Part shown: one piece after another, positions 7,753 to 15,411 of the stretch
How the letters are laid out: every line of letters starts with the position of its first letter
How positions within the stretch are numbered: position 1 is the stretch's first letter
Source: a virus
Reading direction: 5' to 3' (one strand)
Virus record (IMG/VR): IMGVR_UViG_3300044620_001883
Coordinates: 62,001 to 126,000 of that record
Length of the DNA: 64,000 bases
Program-made: the position numbers and the translations under genes
Notes under the pieces: model-generated
What the model was told of the DNA's origin: nothing
Seen by the model: the letters and a program-made list of their open reading frames with translations, nothing else
The model's database searches: none

Positions 7753-9060
7753 ATGCAGAACAAAAGCAAACAGATGAGTCTCTCCAACATGTTCGCCCAA
7801 GGACTCACATCTATGGGCGCTCTCCTGGAGAGCAATGAGCAGTTCGCGAACCTCGCGGCGGCAAGACCGCCGCGCTGCCGCTTGACCAGCAGCTACGCAG
7901 GCCCCAACGATTTCACGTTGGAGGTCATCGGGGAACAGATGCCGGCACCGGCGAAGGTGGATGAGGCGACGGTGCGCCTCATGAAGGGATGGCTGGCCAG
8001 TCGCCAGGTCATCACGGGAATCCTTCAGGGGGATAACCTCCTGGAGGACATGTCAGTCGAGGAGGCGATCGATCTCCTCGACCAGCACCGTATCATTAAG
8101 CCCCGTGACAAGAAGTCGCTGGGCATGACCGTGTGGGAACATGCAGTTCCGCACTGCTTGTTCCGTCAGTCCCTGGAGTTCCTCCAGAAAGCAGGACCTG
8201 GCCTCCCGGCAGCCTGGGACGTGGTGGAACTCCTCGAGGATGACGACGGCACCCAAGTGGGTGTCAGCCGCGCGGATCTCGAGGACTTGATCAAGAAGAT
8301 CAAGGCCGTCGAGGCCATCGTGACGAACCTGCCCAAGATCGCAGGTCCGTTCATCCCGCTTGGGGCCGCGACACCGCGCCCCTCGCTGGACACCTCGGAT
8401 ATCCAGCGCAACACCCGCTGGGTGCCGCTGAGCCGCTGGGGTGGTACGACGGCGTTCAAGTTGCGGATTGAGGTCCGCAACGGTCGTATGACGGCCATGT
8501 CGGCCGTTCCTGAACTGGAGGGCGGTACTCGGGAGAAACCCGAGGTCGTCCAACAGGCGCGCAACCCCGACCGCCACGGGCGTCCACAGCTGACGCCCCT
8601 GCCGTCTCTTCCGCCCCTGGCGGAAGACTGCCGGTTCCTCACGGACACTTTCGCACGCCGGGAGGAGATCCTCCAGGCAGCGCCAGAGTTCGCGAAATGG
8701 GCAGGAGCGGCAGGGCTACCGCTCTTCCTGCTTCAGCAGATCAACCTGACAAAGTCGGGGAAGGTCTGGCTGCAGGACGTGATGGATCAGCAGCAGCAGG
8801 CCAAGGAGGACTTGGCCGCTGCAAAGGCTGAGGCGGCCGCCGCTGTGGCCGTTGCAATGGGTGTTCAGAACGGAGAGGTCGGCGACGATTTCTCGATTCT
8901 GGAGAATGCGATTTCGTCCGCACCGATTGCGGATGAAATCGAGATCGAGCCTGAGGTGATTTCGTCCGCACCGATTGCGGATGAGATCGAGATCGAGCCT
9001 GAGGTCGAGGCAACACCAGCTGAGGCCGAAACGACACCCGCCGAGATGGCAGTTGTTTAA
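7753..9060 (+). CDS. Hypothetical 435-residue protein, apparently monocistronic
   Basis: Unusually for this window, the gene stands alone: a structured leader precedes it and a strong hairpin follows, with no overlap on either side. That suggests separate regulation and perhaps high expression (inference). The N-terminal half is helical and acidic (VEEAIDLLDQHRI, a DDDGTQVG segment). The centre is strand-like (TRWVPLSRWGG, FKLRIEVRNGRM). A coiled Gln/Ala/Lys stretch (QQQQAKEDLAAAKAEAAAA) leads into an acidic tail with two copies of ISSAPIADEIEIEPEV. No family recognised; a structural or DNA-associated role is possible. Start ATG 7753; ATG 7774 (MSLSNMF) is an alternative. Confidence 0.75.
   Translation: MQNKSKQMSLSNMFAQGLTSMGALLESNEQFANLAAARPPRCRLTSSYAGPNDFTLEVIGEQMPAPAKVDEATVRLMKGWLASRQVITGILQGDNLLEDMSVEEAIDLLDQHRIIKPRDKKSLGMTVWEHAVPHCLFRQSLEFLQKAGPGLPAAWDVVELLEDDDGTQVGVSRADLEDLIKKIKAVEAIVTNLPKIAGPFIPLGAATPRPSLDTSDIQRNTRWVPLSRWGGTTAFKLRIEVRNGRMTAMSAVPELEGGTREKPEVVQQARNPDRHGRPQLTPLPSLPPLAEDCRFLTDTFARREEILQAAPEFAKWAGAAGLPLFLLQQINLTKSGKVWLQDVMDQQQQAKEDLAAAKAEAAAAVAVAMGVQNGEVGDDFSILENAISSAPIADEIEIEPEVISSAPIADEIEIEPEVEATPAEAETTPAEMAVV
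8910..9005 (+). repeat. Two 48-bp tandem units encoding the acidic tail
   Basis: Units at 8910-8957 and 8958-9005 differ by a single A/G change. Each encodes ISSAPIADEIEIEPEV. The near identity at DNA level points to a recent duplication. Confidence 0.9.
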
Positions 9061-9076
9061 GTGACCACGGCGTGGG

Positions 9077-9110
9077 CCGGCTCAGGGGGTAACACCCCTG
9101 GGCCGGTTCC
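9077..9110 (+). terminator. Strong hairpin after the 435-residue gene
   Basis: CCGGCTCAGGGG (9077-9088) pairs with CCCCTGGGCCGG (9095-9106) as a 12-bp stem with one T-G wobble and a 6-base loop. It lies 16 bases after the stop. There is only a short T run after the stem (TTCCC), so it could terminate or protect the mRNA 3' end. Confidence 0.55.
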
Positions 9111-9145
9111 CGCCATCATTTTAGCTATTGCGTCTTGCTGTGTAC

Positions 9146-9170
9146 TGCTTAGATGTAAGCATCATATAGT
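9146..9170 (+). promoter_or_regulatory. Perfect palindrome next to a -10-like box
   Basis: TGCTTA (9146-9151), GATG, TAAGCA (9156-9161) is a perfect 6-bp inverted repeat. Three bases later comes TATAGT (9165-9170), close to a -10 consensus, just before ATG 9175. That distance leaves almost no leader. No good -35 box is seen 17 bases upstream. An operator-controlled promoter or a small hairpin covering the ribosome entry site are both possible. Confidence 0.35.
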
Positions 9171-9174
9171 ACAC

Positions 9175-9582
9175 ATGCACTTCGATCCTCCGGAACTCGC
9201 CGTCATTGCCGACCTAATCTTGTGGTTACTCCAGGACGGTAACATCGCCGACCAAGTGACGCAGCATGGCATCAGCCTCCCGGATTTGAAGCTCAAGCTC
9301 CTGCAGGTACAAGAGACCAGTCATGACAGTGAACCCCTGTTGTTGGATGAACCAAGCAGTGATTACGAGGAGCGCAGACGCCGCAAGCCAGCCACCGTGA
9401 AGGAGAAATCACGGAACATAGCCACGCTGGTAAATTGCTACAGCAAGAAGTCGCTGACAGGTATGCAGCTACAGGAGGCTTTCTTGGAGTCCCCGAAGCA
9501 GGACCTCGTTGATTTTATCATGCTTTCACTTTTAGGATGGGCACCCCCACAGCAGCGGAAGAAATTCCCAGCGGTCAATTAG
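9175..9582 (+). CDS. Hypothetical protein, 135 aa
   Basis: ATG 9175 (MHFDPPELAV) is chosen; extending upstream to GTG 9061 would run through the terminator hairpin. The product has a hydrophobic helix (VIADLILWLLQDG), a strongly basic centre (YEERRRRKPATVKEKSRN) and a helical end. The basic centre may contact nucleic acid. First gene of a new run. No family recognised. Confidence 0.7.
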   Translation: MHFDPPELAVIADLILWLLQDGNIADQVTQHGISLPDLKLKLLQVQETSHDSEPLLLDEPSSDYEERRRRKPATVKEKSRNIATLVNCYSKKSLTGMQLQEAFLESPKQDLVDFIMLSLLGWAPPQQRKKFPAVN

Positions 9583-10037
9583 TACCGGAAGCCACGACAG
9601 TGTCAGGGCAGGAAGTAGCCAGGTTGGTATTTGACCACGCAGAGGCAAAAGGCACAGTGGAGTTGCGACGGGAAGGCTACGGCGCGTCACTGTGGGTAGA
9701 CGGTGTTGAGCTCGCCTATGTGGATCTGTTTTACCGTTCTCCAGAAGGTCAACGCGCAATCGCCGACAGTTTGGTGCAGCGCAACACCGCTCTACTGAGC
9801 GCGCCTGACAGTCTGGTGCGGCGTAACGCCGTTTTACTGGGATCACATGCCGATGAATTTGGAGAGCAGGGGCTCCTGCAGTACATTCGAGCCGAGGATG
9901 GTAGGATCGTCAGTCGCACGTATGACGAAATAGGGCTGCCCATTGTGCGCAGTCGCTGGCGTCCTATCCAAGACACGGATCCCACTCACGTGCTGTGTGA
10001 CAAGGTTCCAGCCACCTGGGAGGCAAGCAGCATATGA
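9537..10037 (+). CDS. Hypothetical protein with an internal 14-residue duplication, 166 aa
   Basis: Starts 46 bases inside the previous gene. A 14-residue unit occurs twice in a row, DSLVQRNTALLSAP then DSLVRRNAVLLGSH. The N-terminal half alternates short strands (EVARLVFDHAEAKGTVELRREG, in part). The C-terminal part has IRAEDGRIVSRTYDEIGLP. No family recognised. Confidence 0.75.
   Translation: MGTPTAAEEIPSGQLVPEATTVSGQEVARLVFDHAEAKGTVELRREGYGASLWVDGVELAYVDLFYRSPEGQRAIADSLVQRNTALLSAPDSLVRRNAVLLGSHADEFGEQGLLQYIRAEDGRIVSRTYDEIGLPIVRSRWRPIQDTDPTHVLCDKVPATWEASSI
9765..9848 (+). repeat. Diverged 42-bp tandem duplication
   Basis: 9765-9806 and 9807-9848 encode the two DSLVxRN units. The DNA copies differ at several third positions, so this duplication is older than the 48-bp one at 8910. 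Confidence 0.7.
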
Positions 10038-10288
10038 CACCCCGGCAGCAAATCCGACTTAATCAAACCTTTGCGCGTGTGAAGGGTGAGTCCATTGAGG
10101 TGCTGGAGCGCGCCGAGGAAGTCTTGAAGGAAGCACTAAAACTGCTGCGGACAGATGATGTCGAACTGCCACGGTATCTGCATTCTCAAATGCAGCTAGT
10201 CACATCTGCGCTTAACAAGGTGCTTTCCGGACAGCAGCGAGTACGCGGTATCCGGGAAGCTTGCCGGATCATGGAGGGTAAGCCGTGA
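10034..10288 (+). CDS. Small helical hypothetical protein, 84 aa
   Basis: ATGA junction with the gene before and a 4-base GTGA junction with the gene after. The composition predicts two long helices (EVLERAEEVLKEALKLLR and QMQLVTSALNKVLSG), consistent with a coiled-coil or helical bundle. No family recognised. Confidence 0.75.
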   Translation: MTPRQQIRLNQTFARVKGESIEVLERAEEVLKEALKLLRTDDVELPRYLHSQMQLVTSALNKVLSGQQRVRGIREACRIMEGKP

Positions 10289-10509
10289 AGCAACCTGATG
10301 TAATCATCTTTGTCGAAGGGGGTCTGGTGCAGGCAGTTCGTTCGACGGTACCGCTTACGGTGCAGGTGTTCGACAAGGACAACTACGACGCAGGGGGCAG
10401 GGCTGAGCGGGAGGACATGAGGCGTCGCTTTATCATTCTGGGTGACATGGACATTGATGACTGGTGGTCTGACGTCGTCAGAGAAACACATCCGCATGGA
10501 GCCTTCTGA
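10285..10509 (+). CDS. Small hypothetical protein, 74 aa, GTG start
   Basis: GTG 10285 overlaps the preceding TGA. Beta-rich start (DVIIFVEGGLVQAVRS, VPLTVQVFDKDNYD), then a charged helix and an acidic segment with two Trp. The opening strand-and-Gly pattern recalls small phage proteins of similar size, but I cannot name a family. Confidence 0.75.
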   Translation: MKQPDVIIFVEGGLVQAVRSTVPLTVQVFDKDNYDAGGRAEREDMRRRFIILGDMDIDDWWSDVVRETHPHGAF

Positions 10510-10999
10510 AAATCAATCTTTGAAGCTGCCCAGGTTGATGGTGCAGCCGGATGGAACTGCCAAGTTGTACTTGCTGGCAGCGGATACGCATAAAGGAGGT
10601 ACGACTGTGGAATGCTTCACGGAGGAGTTGAGTATTCCACGTGCAATAGCACGCTTGCTGGACGAGTCGGAAGAGGCGGCCGTTGCTGCGTACAATGATG
10701 AGGATGAAAGTGGAGACTTCTGGGACTGGATTGAAGATGTGAGGGGTAACACCCTGGATACCTTCCAGACAGATGAGGCCACGTACTTGGTCGATCCAAC
10801 GCCACGCGTGCAGCGTCTGGAGGATCTGCTCCTCAAGGCTTTTGACCATCTGTGTTACATGGCCAATATCTTACCAGCAGGTATCATGATCGACATGGCG
10901 CGGAGTGGCCAAGATGAGGCGGCACAGCAGATCGTGAAAGAAGTAGATCGCATCCGAGCGTACCGGAAACAACATGGAAGCAATCCCAATCCCGTTTGA
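10496..10999 (+). CDS. Acidic hypothetical protein, 167 aa
   Basis: Start taken at ATG 10496 (MEPSENQSLKL), 14 bases before the previous stop. Rich in Asp/Glu (NDEDESGDFWDWIEDV) with a C-terminal helix (KEVDRIRAYRKQHG). The N-terminal part looks beta (TAKLYLLAADTHKGG). No family recognised. Confidence 0.75.
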   Translation: MEPSENQSLKLPRLMVQPDGTAKLYLLAADTHKGGTTVECFTEELSIPRAIARLLDESEEAAVAAYNDEDESGDFWDWIEDVRGNTLDTFQTDEATYLVDPTPRVQRLEDLLLKAFDHLCYMANILPAGIMIDMARSGQDEAAQQIVKEVDRIRAYRKQHGSNPNPV

Positions 11000-11207
11000 A
11001 CAAGAGGACCCCGTGTTGGGGAACCTGGTGGCCCGCTGGATTCTTCGTCGTCATGGTGCGTCGCCGTTTGCTGCACGGATGCTGGACATGAAGTCAGACC
11101 GCATGTTTGAAGAGATACGACGTGAAACACGCGCCCAACCCCGGAACGCTCCTTGTGGTTGCGGTTCTGGACAGAAGGCCAAGAAGTGCTGTAGTGCCCT
11201 GGTATGA
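10974..11207 (+). CDS. SEC-C motif protein, 77 aa
   Basis: The C-terminus carries the zinc-binding SEC-C signature RNAPCGCGSGQKAKKCC (C61, C63, C72, C73), as at the end of SecA and in many stand-alone proteins. In SecA it binds zinc and mediates contact with SecB and the ribosome. Here it follows a short helical domain (LVARWILRRHGASPFAARML). A protein-binding or chaperone-linked adaptor is plausible (inference). It overlaps both neighbours. Confidence 0.85.
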   Translation: MEAIPIPFEQEDPVLGNLVARWILRRHGASPFAARMLDMKSDRMFEEIRRETRAQPRNAPCGCGSGQKAKKCCSALV

Positions 11208-11632
11208 CAAACCCCCTATCTCTTTCCGATTTTTTTGAGGCACTCGGCGGTATCGCTGCCTCTGTTTTAACCTGGCTCGATACTCCTGCTGCCTCCCCGT
11301 TCGAATCTCACAGTTTCGACATAGAGGATGACACCTTCAAAGGCTGGTTTACACCCGCGGTTTGCCAAGGCGCATCACTACGCGTGCGGCCGTTGGAAGG
11401 CCCGACGGGGCATGGGGTGGAGCTGTTGTTTTCCGTGAACGCTCCTGCAAATCCATTTCTGCATGGCAGCAAGCGTATGCAGACTCAATGGGTCGCTCCA
11501 ACTTTCAAGGCGTTGGGGTTGGATATTGATATCCTCGTTCCTCAGTCGAGTCACACGGTGTACATTACGCTCGTCCACACAGACTCACGCAGGAGTTGCG
11601 TACTGAGCGTCGTGTACTACCCACGCAAATAG
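11204..11632 (+). CDS. Hypothetical protein, 142 aa
   Basis: ATGA junction with the SEC-C gene. A hydrophobic start (LGGIAASVLTWLD) is followed by a beta-rich body (LRVRPLEGPTGHGVELLFSV, then HTVYITLVHTD and CVLSVVYYPRK). No catalytic motif seen. Confidence 0.75.
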   Translation: MTNPLSLSDFFEALGGIAASVLTWLDTPAASPFESHSFDIEDDTFKGWFTPAVCQGASLRVRPLEGPTGHGVELLFSVNAPANPFLHGSKRMQTQWVAPTFKALGLDIDILVPQSSHTVYITLVHTDSRRSCVLSVVYYPRK

Positions 11633-11668
11633 CGGTTGACAGTACCGTATGCGCGGGAACCATCTAGC

Positions 11669-11947
11669 ATGGACGAGACCATGCACAGCTACGATGTACT
11701 GCACCTTGCCGACTTGCTGGAGCGAGTCTGGCAGGAGCGTAGCATCGCGGCCTCGTTGGTTGAGCGCCAATCCTGGGATGTTGTTGAAGGGATGGTGCTG
11801 CACGCAACCTCGATAACGGCACTGGAGAGCAAGCTGCGCACCTGTATTAAGTTCGCGGCAAAAGGAGGTTACCGGAGAGTACTGAGGCTCGCTTTGACGC
11901 ACATGGAAGAAACCATCCTGAACATCTCGGCCTGTGTGGGAGTTTGA
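11669..11947 (+). CDS. Small helical hypothetical protein, 92 aa
   Basis: ATG 11669 (MDETMHSYDV) preferred over TTG 11636. Helical throughout (VLHLADLLERVWQERSIAAS, then LESKLRTCIKFAAKGGY). Overlaps the next gene by 14 bases. No family recognised. Confidence 0.7.
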   Translation: MDETMHSYDVLHLADLLERVWQERSIAASLVERQSWDVVEGMVLHATSITALESKLRTCIKFAAKGGYRRVLRLALTHMEETILNISACVGV

Positions 11948-12134
11948 GTGTACGCTAGCGCGTGTGCTCACCCGCACAGGCCGCTTCACTGTAATGGCGG
12001 AGCGGAAAGAAGACGCGGAGGAGCAAGCGCTCAAGATATTGGCGGACCCGAAAAATCCGGCTGTCCAGTGGGATGCAGAAGCTGCCTGTCAGTCATCCAT
12101 GGTCGTATCCATTGAAAAAGTGGAGAAGGCCTGA
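11934..12134 (+). CDS. Small hypothetical protein, 66 aa, GTG start
   Basis: A strand pair (FECTLARVLTRTGRFTVMA), a Glu-rich helix (AERKEDAEEQALKIL), then an acidic segment and SSMVVSIEKVEKA. This strand/helix/strand order, with a helix written ..AEEQA.., is common in tiny phage proteins. A similar arrangement is seen at 33939 and 42107. Confidence 0.7.
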   Translation: MWEFECTLARVLTRTGRFTVMAERKEDAEEQALKILADPKNPAVQWDAEAACQSSMVVSIEKVEKA

Positions 12135-12150
12135 TTGGGATCTGTTCTAA

Positions 12151-12627
12151 ATGTCCAACACACTCACTTCAAATCTGCGCAGCCGGCGCAATCAACTCAT
12201 TGAATCCTTCGAGCAGGGATTCAGTTCTTCCGATATCCAGAGCGTCAACATCCTCGCGCATGCCCGGAGGCATTGGCCCGTACAGTTCACCTGGACCTAC
12301 CTGCTGGAGCGCCTGACGGTTATTCAGGGAGACACCATCACGGTGCCTGAGTTGTGGGAACTGCGCATGATTACCGATGCCGGACAGCACCCGGATTTCA
12401 ATCCGCTTGCCTGCCATCCCTGGTCTGGGTACAATCAACCCCACCCAGCTGATCGCACTTTGCAGCGCTTGAGCCGGGTTTTCGCAGGCTGCTGTGCGCG
12501 TCTGATGATAGACCGCGGGAGCGCGGTCACCCGTCAGTACTACATCCGGAGACTCCGGGCTGTGCTCGTGCGTGTCACAAATCTGTGTAACGCAGCCCAG
12601 CAGGAATACGACGACAACTGTCTCTAA
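12151..12627 (+). CDS. Hypothetical protein, 158 aa
   Basis: Mostly helical and basic, with a central His/Pro-rich loop (HPWSGYNQPHPAD) and paired cysteines (FAGCCARL). Its TAA shares its last base with the next ATG. No family recognised. Confidence 0.75.
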   Translation: MSNTLTSNLRSRRNQLIESFEQGFSSSDIQSVNILAHARRHWPVQFTWTYLLERLTVIQGDTITVPELWELRMITDAGQHPDFNPLACHPWSGYNQPHPADRTLQRLSRVFAGCCARLMIDRGSAVTRQYYIRRLRAVLVRVTNLCNAAQQEYDDNCL

Positions 12628-12938
12628 TGTCTTTAACGGCCCAGCAACGCCATAACCGTACGGTGTGTAAATGCTGCCCTCAGTGTAATCTTCCCTCGGA
12701 TCGTTTGCTCCCAAGCGGACGCGCGGGGCTCTGCAGTGTGTGTCGCGTCCACCTGCGCGGTGTGCGGGATGTTTGGCGCGCTGACCGTCACGACCGGGGG
12801 CTGTGTCTGGACTGCGGTGGTCCTAAGGGGGTTAACAGGCAGGCACGTACTACCTGCCAGGGGTGTGCGGACTGCAAAGCGGCAAAGCGGCGAAATAGTT
12901 TGCAGGGCAACAGTCTCGTATGGACTATACCCCAATGA
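12627..12938 (+). CDS. Zinc-ribbon-type Cys-rich protein, 103 aa
   Basis: Three cysteine groups (CKCCPQC, LCSVC, then CLDCGG followed by CQGCADC) could hold two zinc ions. Spacing CxxC...CxxC and many Arg/Lys residues suggest a nucleic-acid-binding zinc ribbon, resembling the zinc parts of phage HNH-like proteins but lacking a catalytic HNH core. It starts on the last base of the previous stop. Confidence 0.7.
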   Translation: MSLTAQQRHNRTVCKCCPQCNLPSDRLLPSGRAGLCSVCRVHLRGVRDVWRADRHDRGLCLDCGGPKGVNRQARTTCQGCADCKAAKRRNSLQGNSLVWTIPQ

Positions 12939-13480
12939 CACCCACCATCATCGCTTACAGCACCGCAGACTTGTTGTTTGGCAAGATCGATCGCGAGGCC
13001 ATGCAACGCTCCGTCGAGCAGGCAGTCACCGAATGGAATCGTGTACTTGCAGGGCTTGTGGTGTTTCAGCCCTGGGTGAAAGGCTGCACGGACCCTTTGG
13101 TGTTGATCACGTTTGGACACCAGTTCAAACCACGGCCAACGACAACAGAGACCTGGGCAACCTGTACACAGTTCCCAGGCAAGCTGGCACCGCGTTGGGT
13201 TATTGAGCTCAAGGACAACCCCAGGTTGAACTGGAAACCCCTGCCGGTAACCCGGTTCGGTATCTGGTGGCGCAGGGTAAACGGGCTTGCCGTTGGTAGT
13301 ATCTCGATTGTGGCGGTGCTGCTCCATGAATTGGGGCATGTGCTGCAGCTACCCCATGAGGAAGTTGAAGACTTGATCATGAGCGAGTCTTGCGCGCAGC
13401 GGGAAACCATCCGACCGATGGAAGCCAAACGGTACCGGACATGGTTTGAGAAATACATCGCGGCGCAGCAGCATGACTGA
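12920..13480 (+). CDS. Metzincin-like zinc metalloprotease
   Basis: The active-site helix reads LLHELGHVLQLPH: H136, E137, H140 and H146 give the three zinc ligands and the catalytic Glu of the HExxHxxGxxH metzincin motif. The usual Gly is replaced by Gln. DLIMSE, about 10 residues later, fits a Met-turn. Upstream AVTEWNRVL and PLVLITFG correspond to the first helix and edge strand of matrixin-like domains. No signal peptide is evident, so it probably acts in the cytoplasm or is packaged. Target unknown. 186 residues is right for one catalytic domain. Confidence 0.8.
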   Translation: MDYTPMTPTIIAYSTADLLFGKIDREAMQRSVEQAVTEWNRVLAGLVVFQPWVKGCTDPLVLITFGHQFKPRPTTTETWATCTQFPGKLAPRWVIELKDNPRLNWKPLPVTRFGIWWRRVNGLAVGSISIVAVLLHELGHVLQLPHEEVEDLIMSESCAQRETIRPMEAKRYRTWFEKYIAAQQHD

Positions 13481-13605
13481 GCGTCCCAAGTTCGCAGATG
13501 GTTCGGGCAATACCTGAGGTACGCGCTCCGGTTGTGGGAAGGTGAATGGCGCAAAGCGTAAATCTTACCCGTGACAATGGAGGGACCGGTGGTTAAACTT
13601 CTCCT
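13481..13605 (+). other. 125-base gap before the virion-type block
   Basis: No supported gene. In the protease frame, 26 further sense codons follow its stop (ending in YLRYALRLWEGEWRKA) before another stop at 13559-13561. No start codon is available, so this is either chance or the remains of a longer C-terminus. No convincing promoter is seen. Confidence 0.4.
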
Positions 13606-15411
13606 ATGGCAACCCGTGCGGAATTCGACCAGCTCCTAAACAGTATCTACCAGGACAACCCCACCTGGTGGCCTCACGGCCTCAAACGCGCCCAGCTCGA
13701 CGAGGCGTTCGCGATCCGAGACCCTGCGACGCGCAAGCTGGCTGGTTTCACAGGCTGGCAGTTCCGCAACGATCAGACAGGCAAGAAGGCTGGCTACTAC
13801 GCTGTGGGACTCCTGCCGGAGTTCCGGCGCCAGGGGCTTGCGAAGCGTGCCCTGCAGGAAATGTTCCAGGAGCACAAGCCGGCGGATGTCCAGGATGTCC
13901 GGGCCTACATTGTGCCCGGTAATGAGCCGAGCCTGAAGCTCGCCGACAAGCTCGGGGTGCCTGTGCAGCATAAGATGGCACGCTTGCGCTCCCAACCGCT
14001 TCCCTCTATGTTGACCAAAATGGCACGCCGACCTTCCTACGTTCCAGGCTCCTACGGGGGTGTTTCTCTCCAGCAGTACATGCCGCTGGCACCCCGCCGT
14101 GCTGTGCTGAACCCAGAGGAACAGGCCAACGTCGAGGAAGGACAGAGTCAATGGTTCCCAAAACTTTTCAGGTCTATGGCTGACAGTCCTGCTGTGGACA
14201 TGTCCTCCCCTGCCAAGGCATCCTTGATGACAGCCTTGGTTGGTGGTGGAGCAGTCGGCGCAGGTGCCCACTTCCTAGGAGCCAAGCCAGAACACACGGC
14301 AATGGCCGGCGGCGGTGCGGCGTTGCTGTCTGGGTTGCTCGGTTACCACAGCCGCAAGGCCAACAACGAGGGGATCATTGAGATGATGCGCCGCCTACCC
14401 CCAGGTGGGACCCGTCGCGACATGCTGGCTGACCCGGTGCTGCAGCAGGAACTCAACCGCGAGAGTCAGACCGGTGCCTCCGAGGAAGCCCTCCGGACGG
14501 CCCAACTTCTGGCCGTCTTGAAAGCCACGTCCAAGACGGCGGCGGTGAAGCAAGCCGGTTGGCCCGAGGTTGCCAAGGCGTTGTGGACAGGCACCAAATA
14601 CATGGCGGCACCAACAGCAGGTGCGGTCGGCATGGACGCGTTATACAACGCCCCCAGTGGACGGTTTCTCACGACTGAACATTGGAAGGAACGCCTGGCG
14701 GACGGTTTGCTGAACACTACCATGTTCGGGATTGGCAAAGGTACGGGACGGTTGCCTGGTGTTTCCGCACTCGCGAAGGCCGAAGCGGCAAAGCGGCCCG
14801 TACAATTGACCATCGACGCCGCCAAGAGGTTAAAGATGATGGGCGGAGCAACAGGTATGGCGGTAGCTATTCCCGGTGTGTTCGCGAAGGATTTAATGCG
14901 GCGTAACATGAACACGGGTTCTGATTTGGTGGCCGCCTTGTCCAAGGAGCGTGGGACCAACGTCAACGTCACGGCTCCCGCCAATACCTCTGTCAACGTC
15001 ACGTCCCCGAGCATCTTTGATCAGGCTTCTCAGTACATAGACAAGAATCCGGGAACAGCCATCGCGGGTGGGCTTCTGGGCGCCGGGCTGCTGGGTGGTG
15101 TCGGTTATCTGGGCCTCAAGGGCATCAATGCCCTGCAGGGTGTCGCGGACCGTGCGGAGCGCCCTGAGTCTGGACGTATCCGGGTGACACTACCAACCAA
15201 GAACAAGGGTGACGCGGAAACGCAGCTTGATCTGCCTGTGCAGGAGATGGCACTCTCGGATGCTCTGGTGGGCAAGATTCGCCGCGATGTTCGTGGTCGC
15301 CTCCGGCACGAAACTAACGAGCGTACCAAACGCGTGATCCTCTCCCCGGAAGAGCGCCAGCGTCGAGCTGAGTTGTTGGCAAGCTACCGTAATAACGCTG
15401 TGAACGTATGA
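13606..15411 (+). CDS. GNAT acetyltransferase domain fused to an Ala/Gly-rich virion-type protein, 601 aa
   Basis: Residues about 1-130 look like a GNAT N-acetyltransferase: a strand pair (LAGFTGWQFRN, AGYYAVGLLPEF) leading into RRQGLAKRALQEM. This matches motif A, whose Q/RxxGxA loop binds the acetyl-CoA pyrophosphate. A NEPSLKLADKLG segment like GNAT motif B follows. The rest is unlike GNAT: Gly-rich hydrophobic stretches (ALVGGGAVGAGAHFLG, GGGAALLSGLLGY, GGLLGAGLLGGVGYLGL), KTAAVKQAG-type motifs and a basic tail. A virion or ejected protein with an enzymatic head is the likeliest reading (inference). The next gene starts inside its stop. Confidence 0.75.
   Translation: MATRAEFDQLLNSIYQDNPTWWPHGLKRAQLDEAFAIRDPATRKLAGFTGWQFRNDQTGKKAGYYAVGLLPEFRRQGLAKRALQEMFQEHKPADVQDVRAYIVPGNEPSLKLADKLGVPVQHKMARLRSQPLPSMLTKMARRPSYVPGSYGGVSLQQYMPLAPRRAVLNPEEQANVEEGQSQWFPKLFRSMADSPAVDMSSPAKASLMTALVGGGAVGAGAHFLGAKPEHTAMAGGGAALLSGLLGYHSRKANNEGIIEMMRRLPPGGTRRDMLADPVLQQELNRESQTGASEEALRTAQLLAVLKATSKTAAVKQAGWPEVAKALWTGTKYMAAPTAGAVGMDALYNAPSGRFLTTEHWKERLADGLLNTTMFGIGKGTGRLPGVSALAKAEAAKRPVQLTIDAAKRLKMMGGATGMAVAIPGVFAKDLMRRNMNTGSDLVAALSKERGTNVNVTAPANTSVNVTSPSIFDQASQYIDKNPGTAIAGGLLGAGLLGGVGYLGLKGINALQGVADRAERPESGRIRVTLPTKNKGDAETQLDLPVQEMALSDALVGKIRRDVRGRLRHETNERTKRVILSPEERQRRAELLASYRNNAVNV

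Noticed and set aside
7559-7838. Short open frames across the structured gap
   Set aside because: Low-complexity translations with no start context or coupling; the DNA pattern is hairpins, not codons.
11636-11668. TTGACA at 11636 as a -35 box
   Set aside because: No -10-like hexamer lies 16-18 bases downstream.
13481-13561. Extension of the protease gene past its stop
   Set aside because: The 26 codons after TGA are open but have no start; readthrough or a sequencing error cannot be shown from this sequence.
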